DNA of 64,000 nucleotides from Primulina eburnea (lineage: Eukaryota; Streptophyta; Magnoliopsida; Lamiales; Gesneriaceae): NCBI RefSeq assembly GCF_022965805.1, contig NC_133104.1, positions 20,837,892 to 20,901,891 on the forward strand, read 5' to 3'. The stretch's first letter is position 1. The number at the start of each line of letters is the position of its first letter. Positions 56,807 through 64,000 of the stretch are shown here, piece by piece. A program made the position numbers and the translations under genes. Under the pieces are notes generated by a model that was not told where the DNA came from, did not search any database, and saw nothing but the letters and a program-made list of their open reading frames with translations.

Positions 56807-58946
56807 TGAAAGCGGACCGGTTACGGTGGCCGGAAGCGCAACGGAAGTTTGAAATCTAAAATTTTTAGCTCAAAATTTCGGCCACCCCATACATTGTGCA
56901 ACAAATACAATAAAAACACAAAATGACATTCATAGGGTGTAAGAAAGTATACCTATCAACTTTAAAAAGTTGTTTGTGGCTCCAACTTTGTTGTTGAACA
57001 ACAAAGCTCTTGAATGGAAGATGAATCTACAAGCTCCTCCTCCAAATCCTTGAATCTTTCCTTCAAATTAGGCCCACCACCAACTAGGTAGATCCCCTCA
57101 AATATTGCACTAGAAATATTTGAGGATTTTTCAAAGAGAAGTGTTGTGTTTTCTCCAACAAATTGAAGAACACAAAAGAAGAGAAAATTGGAGAGAAAAG
57201 GAAGGGAAATTTCGGCCAAGGTGAGATACAAGAATGAGGGAGTGAAGTCTAGACTTGGGTGTGGGAAAAGTGGAAAAAATTGTTCCCCATGCCATGCATT
57301 ATTTTATTAAAAAGTATTCAAAGTCTCTTCACCTCCCAAGCATGCAAACCCTAGCATGTCATGCATATATTATATGGTTTCTAACACATTAAAAACCATG
57401 GACTAAATTTTAATTATCTCAAACACATTTGAGATTAATTAAATACTACTTGAATTTATTCAAGTCCCACTAGTTAAATAATTATTTTAATTGAGCTCTA
57501 CAAGACTCAATATTATTTAATTAATTCAACACTTGAATTAATTTAATTATTTAGACTCTACTAGGTCCACTAGTGTTTAATTAATTCAACACTTGAATTA
57601 ATTTAATTTAGTCCACAATAATGTTTATGAAAATCACAATTTTCAACTACATTATTTACTTGGCCAAATTTTAATCTTAGGAACACTTCCATAAATTAAA
57701 ATTTATGTTTCTCTCTTAGAAGTCATACTTCTATTTTTCTTTGCACTTATAAACTCATTTATAAGTCGTTCAACACATTGAACTATTTTCTCCTTTATAG
57801 AAGTCATACTTCTAATTTTCCTTACGCTTATAAACTCCTTTATAAGCCGTTCAACACATTGAACTATTTTTACTTCTCATCGGGATTTACAAAGCTAGTA
57901 CTTGTGTGGCCCTCAATGGTTCATTGATACAACTAGCCGTGGGTTCACATCTCCATGTGATTCGGACTAAACATGTCCTTATTCGAGCATACCCCAATTG
58001 CTCCATTCTTACTTATCAACTCCTTGATAGTAAGAACGTCAGAACTCAAGTCTGATAGTACCCAACCAATCACGTTAAACGCCTAGCAGCATCGCTTACG
58101 TGATTCCCTAGGTATCACATGATAGTGCCTGCAAGAACCATTCAATTATGGTTAGCGTACAGTACGGTCCCTTCAACTCATATATCCCGATCGATTCGAC
58201 AACCATTGGTTTATCGAGAGTTGTCAATGAATCGATACTATGTGTCATGTCGTAGTTGCATCGATGGTGCAATCTATGAAACACCTTTCATAATTACAAC
58301 CATACTCTGGCCAGAGATTTCGATCTACATACACATGATAACACATAGGATATCCATACCCGAAGGTAAGCGGTGAATCCCCGACTACAATGCATCGACT
58401 CCTATGTGTTTCGACAGAACACCCAACCTTGCCACCTGATGACCCCATGAGAGTCGGTAAACAAGTCAAAGTGTAATTCTAGCACATAGAGTCTCAATGT
58501 TGTCCCGGGTCATAAGGACTAATTCTGTACAACCATAAACCAGGACTTTTCCACTCGATAAGTGAGAACCACTTGGAAAGTCCTTTTATGGAGGGTTGTT
58601 CAGTGCACTCTACAAGGAGCACCTATCTGCATGTTCGGACATCACAATGTCCCCTACCAATGAAACATGGTACTCACATCGCAGATACTAGTCTCTAACT
58701 CGAGCGGCCTATATCCTTCTTAGTGGCGGCTGAATCGACTAGGAACCGTTTAGAATATACAGTATTACAAATATGAGTTTCATGATACTCATCATATGAG
58801 CATCTCATATTCTTTCTACTATTTGTATATTCAAGGGCTTTATCTATGCAGCTAGCATGGGTATACAGATAAAGATTTGCCAAAATAATAATTTCAAATA
58901 TTATTAAAATAAAGATTGCTTATTCATAGAGTTTCATTGTGAACAC
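56807..58946 (-). mobile_element. Copia LTR L (lone, one end lost)
   Basis: About 2140 bp of the B/C/D-type copia LTR, from TGAAAGCGGACC at 56807 to GTGAACAC near 58946. The last 40 bp or so found in the other copies (to CTCTAACA) are missing, together with about 120 bp of the G gene on that side. No copia coding sequence is attached, so it is a solo LTR or a remnant, altered by a later deletion. Two copies of the TTAATTCAACACTTGAATTAA unit and the 95-bp duplication are present. Confidence 0.85.
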
Positions 58947-59995
58947 TCTCGAACTGGAGGCAACCGTGGAATCTCATCAGGAAAAACATCTGCAAACTCG
59001 CAAACCACTGGCAAATCTGCCAATGCTGGGCTCGACTTCAGTAAATCTACTGAATTTACGAGAAAGCCCTCTGCTCCTCTCTGAAGCAGTCTACTCATAG
59101 TCAGAGCAGATACTAAGGGAATCCGAGATCTGGAACCCTTGCCGTAGAATTTCCACTCCTCTGTCATTTCAGGTCTGAATCTGACAATTTTGTGGAAACA
59201 ATCTACCGTGGCCCTGTACTTGGTCAACATGTCTATGCCAACTATACAATCAAAATCAGCTAAAACAAATACTACACAATCAAGATCAATCTCATGCCCC
59301 TCAAACTGAAGCATACAGTGTCTAACAGTAGTCACAGATATCAAACCACTTCCCAACGGAGAAGCTATAGACACTACCGTAGACATCGACTCAACAGGCA
59401 ACGAATGTCTCAATGCAAAATGTTCAGATATGAATGTATGAGATGCCCCTGTGTCTATCAACACATATGCAGGATAACCGCAAAGAAAACAGCTACCTGC
59501 AATGACGTCATCTGGCGCCTCCTGCGCCTGCTCCTCTGTCAGGGCAAAGACACGTGCCTGCTGTCGGGGAGGCTGACTCACCGTCTGACTACCTCCTGGT
59601 CTCTGCTGGGTCTGTGTAGAGGGTGTCTGAAAGGAGTGTACAGAAGATGCCTGTCTCTCCATCTGTGGCGCTGGTGCTGATGATCCGGTGCTCTGGAATC
59701 GTTGTGCACCTCTCTGGGGACAAACTCTAGCGAAGTGTCCCTGTTGCCTACAGATGTTGCAGCGTCCCAGAACTCCTTGACACTGCTCCGTGGTATGTCG
59801 CCCTCCGCACGAACCACAGTATGCGCCACTATAATCTGACCCCTGACCTCTCTGTCGAGATCCACTCGAACTCGATGAACTACTTCCAGATTTCTTAAAC
59901 TGTTTGCCTTTAGCCTTCAGAAACTCCTTCTTGCCACTACCACTAGCTCCGCTGTCAAAACGAGGAGGAGGTGGTGGAAACTGTACGGTAGTAGG
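58947..59995 (-). pseudogene. Gypsy G protease and zinc-knuckle part of gag
   Basis: The frame holds zinc knuckle [14 protein letters not shown] (59720-59765), the EEQAQEAPDDVIAG block, protease [13 protein letters not shown] near 59425-59470, [17 protein letters not shown], and [20 protein letters not shown], then ends at the L junction with PPVRE. It is separated from the capsid part by a single stop (CAG to TAG, 59996-59998). Confidence 0.85.
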
Positions 59996-60643
59996 CTATG
60001 GCGGTCTCTGCCCCTGAACACCGTAGGAAGCTCCTCGCTGCCTGATCAAGCCAGCCTCTGCTCCCTTCGCTCGGTTCAATGCCTCTGAAAAAGTACTAGG
60101 CCGGCCCGTGTTCACCAGGGTAAAGACATCGGGATTCGATCCGTTGATGAACTGATCGGCCACTGCCTCGTCGTTCCCTGCCACATGAGGTGCAAATCGT
60201 AGCAATGCAGAAAATTTAGCCACATACTCCTCGATGTTCCACTGTCCCTGCTTCAGATTCGCAAATTCAGCTCCTTTAACTTTTCGGTAGGAAACGGGGA
60301 AGAAGCGCTGATAGAACTCATCCTTGAAGACTTTCCACGTAATGTCAATGCCTCGGTGCTCCAAGGCTCTCTTCGTAGTCAACCACCAGCTCTTGGCAAC
60401 CTCCTGCATCTGATGCCCTATTAGTTTCACACGTCGCTCATCAGTATATGCCAAAGACTCAAACAACATCTCGATATCATCAAGCCAGCTCTCGCACTCT
60501 ACTGCACTCTCTGTGCCCTTCAGGGTAGGCAGATGGAAGGACTGAAATCTCTTCAATAAGGTCTCCATCGGCGTAGCGGTGACATCCATCTGTGCACCTG
60601 ATGTGCTACCCTGCTCTGGCTGTGGTATACGTCTAGGCGGCAT
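59996..60643 (-). pseudogene. Gypsy G gag (capsid part)
   Basis: Start MPPRRIPQPEQGSTSG at 60641-60643; the open frame upstream to 60805 is leader. [50 protein letters not shown], then VNTGRPSTFSEALNRAKG, which J has lost. Ends at TAG 59996-59998 in a proline-rich linker. About 216 residues of capsid-type gag are intact. Confidence 0.85.
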
Positions 60644-60882
60644 AAATCTGATTACCAAACTGATTAGTACACAATTAATATCATCTGTCTCAGCCCTCCT
60701 CTGATCATAGACTCTGATCGAGAATCGGTTCTGATTCAGGCTTGAAATGCTGTAAATCAATTCAGATAATACAACACAACATATAGTAGGGAAAGCAATA
60801 ATCATGCTAGCATCTCAAAAGCAAGGAAGATGACTCGATCTACCCCGCTTATTCTATTCTATCTCAGTCTACAGAACCTACT
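60644..60882 (-). other. Untranslated leader of gypsy G
   Basis: Matches the J leader. No gene. Confidence 0.75.
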
Positions 60883-60894
60883 GCTCTGATACCA
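60883..60894 (-). other. Primer-binding site of gypsy G
   Basis: GCTCTGATACCA on the plus strand, five bases from the LTR at 60900. Confidence 0.9.
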
Positions 60895-60899
60895 CCTGT

Positions 60900-61951
60900 T
60901 GTGGGGACCCGGGCTCTAACTCAATTCTTTTGAGATTTAATTGGATCTTTGTTCGAAAATGTGGGTCAAAAATTTGCTTTTAACATTATTTCAAATGTAT
61001 AATTAAAGCATCACAAGTCTATATATGAACTAAACGACATAAGATACATACCAGTCTGTTTAATACAACCATACACTAGTGTTTAAATATCAACTACAAC
61101 CACGAGTAGTACAAGTTTCATAATAAAACACTAGTAATCTGCAATGCCCGAGATCTCCACGCTATCATCCATCTCTCATCTAGCTCGAGACCCAGATCCT
61201 GCCCCACCTGTTGCCATGCACACATACAGACACGACAACAGCCGGATAACTCCGGTGAGAAACATATCCCAGTATAAAACATGGATGCATGCAATGTCAT
61301 AATCATGTACAAAAGCATAAAATATATCAAGTAACATGAATAAAATCTAAACATGTAGAAGAATACAAATCTATATTCAATATTTAACTCTTGACTCGAC
61401 TCATTTCTAATCTAGGGATCCCGGTGTGAATAAGACGGTCTGTCACCTACCCAACCACTCGGGGCAACGGTACGTCTTATTCCTAGACTTCGGTCAACTC
61501 TGTATCGAGGGTCTACACATATAGCAAATCTGCTCCTATGCGTCGATACACCGAAACGTCTAGTTTTGGCAATCTGCCAATATCTCCTATCTCAAGACTC
61601 GAATATAAATCAATAAACAAGACATTACATACTCAATGTAATAACAATCTAGTATGTGATTTAGGGAAACTCGTATCAAATCTGAATCGAGTTGTGCAAT
61701 CCCAAGACCACATGAATTATACCTTTCTTGTCGCACTGTCTGTCAAGATCTCGAATCAAATGTCAAATCTGTCACTTCAAATCTGAAATGGCAATGTGTA
61801 GACACACAATATCAATCTCTAACTCAAAGAAACATATATGCAAATCAATAATAAATCTCGGTACAAATCGACGGCATAACAGCGTAATTCTCGGTACCGG
61901 TCAACTCAAGAACATCATACTCAATCACAATCAACTCATAATCTCATCAAC
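60900..61951 (-). repeat. 5' LTR of gypsy G (first 1052 bp on plus strand)
   Basis: Matches 52236-53287. Cut by H after CTCATCAAC. The U3 half with the array and TATA box, i.e. the promoter of G, is therefore lost, so G cannot be transcribed from its own 5' LTR. Confidence 0.9.
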
Positions 61952-62400
61952 TGTAATGCCCGGGGATTTGATTATCGTAATTTGCTATGAGATTAGTGAA
62001 TTAAATAGATATAACTGTAAACGGGCCACTACGAGACCAGATTGGATAAAGAATATAAATTTCACCAATTTCGGGCAGAACTAGTGGCGCCCGAGCGGTA
62101 GAAAGTGACCGCCCGAGCGCCAATGTTCCATGGCATCATGTTCGGGCAGAAGGTGTGGCGCCCGGGCGGTAATTTATGACCGTCCGAGCGCCAGAATGTC
62201 GCATGGCGGGCAGAACCTTCCGCGCCCGGGCGGTAGATCTTTACCGCCCGAGCGCCGAGCTCGCGCTCACAGGGCGGTAAGTTTCGAACGCCCGAGCGCC
62301 AGCCAAGATTTGGCCAAAGGAAGCCACGTTTCATTGGCATGCAAGTGACGAAATATATAAACGTTTATTGCCTCAAAATTGATAAGAATCAGAAGGGAAA
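61952..62400 (+). mobile_element. Gypsy LTR fragment H (U3 and TATA)
   Basis: Begins TGTAATGCCCGGG like the U3 start of a plus-strand gypsy LTR (compare F). Four hairpin modules start at 62086, 62157, 62221 and 62265 with half-sites 23 bp apart (for example GGCGCCCGAGCGG / CCGCCCGAGCGCC), followed by a TATA box AAATATATAA at 62351-62360. It stops near 62400, where A-like LTR sequence in the opposite orientation begins. Everything downstream of H is gone. Confidence 0.8.
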
Positions 62401-62541
62401 AAGCTTCGGATCGTCCGAACTCTTCGGTGCTTCCGAACCCCTTCGGTCCGTCCGATCATGACCATAGCCAAAATTACACCTTAAACCTTCTTAATCACCA
62501 TTACTCCGTTAATTACCCAATTTGGAATTCGGGCTACTACA
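62401..62541 (-). repeat. Fragment of an A-like gypsy LTR (U3 end)
   Basis: CTTCGGATCGTCCGAAC, CTTCGGTGCTTCCGAAC and the end TTCGGGCTACTACA match the right end of the A LTRs (about 1740-1869) but with clear divergence and an insertion, so it is an older or sister copy. It ends exactly with the TACTACA terminus and is followed by copia leader, as expected for an insertion into that leader. Confidence 0.8.
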
Positions 62542-63111
62542 CGCCACGATTATAAACTAAATTAACAAAGTATACAAACACCTTTGTCTACTTTCAAATT
62601 AATTTATTTATAACCGAATTTCTTGTAAATCACAATTTACTATAAATAATCAAAGTCCAACTTAAATTATTATTTCATGAGAAAATATTGCAACTTTTGT
62701 AATTTTAAACTTAAGGGCCCAAAAATCATTTTCACCAAAAACATTTCGGCCCATTTAAAATTCACAAACACTGTTAGCCATCCATGGCCCAACAACTCAA
62801 GGCCCATGACACTATGAATCCAAAACACTTTTGGAGACCCTAGTCGTCATCGCCGTCGCCGGATTCCGGCCAACTTACCAAAAATTTTTTTTATTTAAAA
62901 TGATGGGGCTGTTCGGGCAGCCCCTGCGGCTGCCCTAGCTGCCGAAACGGGCAGCCCCTCGGGCAGCCCGAGCTGCCCGACACGGCAGCAACTTGCTGCC
63001 CGAATTTTTCCCCAAAAACGGCCCTCGATTGTTGCAAAAACACACTCATGCGGTTAGAAATCGATCTCAACATAATATATATTGTATTTGCTACACAAAA
63101 ACGTAACCATA
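62542..63111 (-). other. Copia leader M (primer-proximal part)
   Basis: Matches 16302-16833 of copy C: GGCCCA motifs (62717-62810), the CCTAGTCGTCATCGCCGTCGC block, and GGGCAGC palindromes (62908-63003). Probably the continuation of the D leader, which breaks off at 27640 in the complementary half with about 350 bp missing between. Small frames are not called. Confidence 0.75.
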
Positions 63112-63123
63112 GCTCGGATACCA
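63112..63123 (-). other. Primer-binding site of copia M
   Basis: TGGTATCCGAGC on the element strand, two bases from the LTR. Confidence 0.85.
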
Positions 63124-63125
63124 CT

Positions 63126-64000
63126 TGAAAGCGGACCGGTTACGGTGGCCAAGCGCAACGGAAGTTTGAAATCTAAAATTTTTGCTTAGAATTTCGGCCA
63201 CCCCATTTCCTTGTGCAACAAATACAAAAACACACAAAATGACATTCATAGGGTGTAAGAAAGTGTACCTATCAACCTCTTGAGGTTGTTGTATGGCTCC
63301 TAAGATTTAAAAACCTTAGCTCTTGAATGAAGAAGATCTACAAGCTTTCCTTCCTTTCCTTCAAAATTAGGCCCACCACTAACTAGGAAGATCCCCTCAT
63401 ATTTTGCACTAGAAAAACATGAGGATTTTTCAAAGAGAAGTGTGTGTTTTCTCCAACAAATTGAAGAACACAAAAGGGAAAAAAATATGGAGAGAATATG
63501 CAAGAAGTTTCGGCCAAGTGCATTGCTAGAATGGGGAAGGAAGACTAGTCTTGGATGTCCAAAAAGCAAAAGCAAAAACACCTTTTTGCATGCCATGCCT
63601 TGATATCCCAAAAAGTAGTCTCCAACTCTTGACCTCCCATGCATGCATATTATATAATATGGTTTTTTAATCAAATTAAAAACCTTGGACTAAATTTAAT
63701 TATCTCAAACATATTTGAGACTAATTAAACATTACTTGAATTTACCCAAGTCACACTAGTTAAATAATTATTTTAATTGAGCTCTACAAGACTCAATATT
63801 ATTTAATTAATTCAACACTTGAATTAATTTAATTATTTGGACTCTACTAGGTCCACTAGTGTTTAATTAATTCAACACTTGAATTAATTTATTTAGTCCA
63901 TAATAATGTTTATGAAAATCACAATTTTACATTACATTATTCACTTGGCCAAATTTTAATTTAGGAACACTTCCATAAATCAAAATTTACATTTCTCTCA
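63126..64000 (-). repeat. 5' LTR of copia M (runs out of the window)
   Basis: Starts TGAAAGCGGACCGG and follows the B/L-type LTR, with two TTAATTCAACACTTGAATTAA units at 63806-63890. Compared with the 3' LTR of D it shows many differences and has the 370 bp that D lacks, so its identity as the partner LTR of D is possible but not proven. Confidence 0.8.

Larger units (their letters stand above)
52236..61951 (-). mobile_element. Gypsy retrotransposon G, damaged, carrying L
   Basis: Same family as J. 3' LTR 52236-53985 (1750 bp), pol 54086-56806, copia LTR L 56807-58946, protease and gag 58947-60643, primer site 60883-60894, 5' LTR 60900-61951 (cut by H after 1052 bp). The LTRs differ at about 8 of 1052 positions by eye. 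Left target GATCT; right copy not found. Confidence 0.9.

Noticed and set aside
61952..62541. One 590-bp LTR running from TGTAATGCCC to CTACTACA
   Set aside because: Both ends are U3 starts facing each other, and the two halves match different families in opposite orientations.

Overview
The window is a stretch of plant nuclear DNA made almost entirely of LTR retrotransposons inserted into one another. Evidence for a plant: Ty3/gypsy chromovirus-like polyproteins of the Tekay/Del type, Ty1/copia polyproteins, initiator-Met-tRNA primer sites, and LTRs of about 1.5-2.1 kb. I see no host gene, rRNA, tRNA gene or CRISPR array. The species cannot be named from this sequence; a large, repeat-rich flowering-plant genome is the reasonable guess. 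I use letters for the elements (A, B, C, X, E, D, F, J, K, G, L, H, M); they are labels of mine, not family names.

Left part (1-21710). Gypsy element A (396-8004, minus strand) is complete: near-identical 1474-bp LTRs, a TAAAT target duplication, and one uninterrupted gag-pol frame. It sits in the protease region of copia element B (1-395 and 8005-12954). B sits in the reverse transcriptase of copia C (12955-18862). C sits in an LTR of gypsy X (18863-19576). X lies in the pol of gypsy E (19577-21710), of which gag, protease, primer site and 223 bp of the 5' LTR remain here.

Right part (21711-64000). Copia D (21711-27640, minus) is inserted in the 5' LTR of E. Gypsy F (27641-52235, plus strand) is inserted in the leader of D. 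F is split by gypsy J (32335-49290, minus, duplication AGGCT). J is split by gypsy K (35523-43988, minus, duplication TGTCG). The 3' LTR of F is cut by gypsy G (52236-61951, minus). G carries a damaged copia LTR (L, 56807-58946) and is cut by a plus-strand gypsy LTR fragment (H, 61952-62400). A fragment of an A-like LTR (62401-62541) and a copia leader, primer site and LTR (M, 62542-64000) follow; M may be the missing 5' end of D. The nesting is five layers deep on each side: A in B in C in X in E, and K in J in F in D in E.

State of the genes. Only A looks able to encode a full polyprotein. K is one single-base deletion away, but its primer-binding site is missing. F, J, G, E, B, C and D carry stops, frameshifts or deletions. 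C and D share one identical internal deletion that removes the integrase core, which suggests that an integrase-less copia lineage was mobilised in trans.

Most unusual signal. The U3 regions of all LTRs of the F, K, H, J, G and X types carry arrays of paired GC-rich 13-14 bp half-sites. The half-site sequence differs between types, but the two members of a pair start exactly 23 bp apart in 19 of 21 pairs counted and 22 bp apart in the other two. The arrays lie about 40-50 bp upstream of a TATA-like box. The same LTRs also share a donor-like and an acceptor-like motif that could bound an intron in the untranslated leader. The copia leader carries several GGCCCA motifs plus a telo-box in antisense orientation, like a plant housekeeping promoter.
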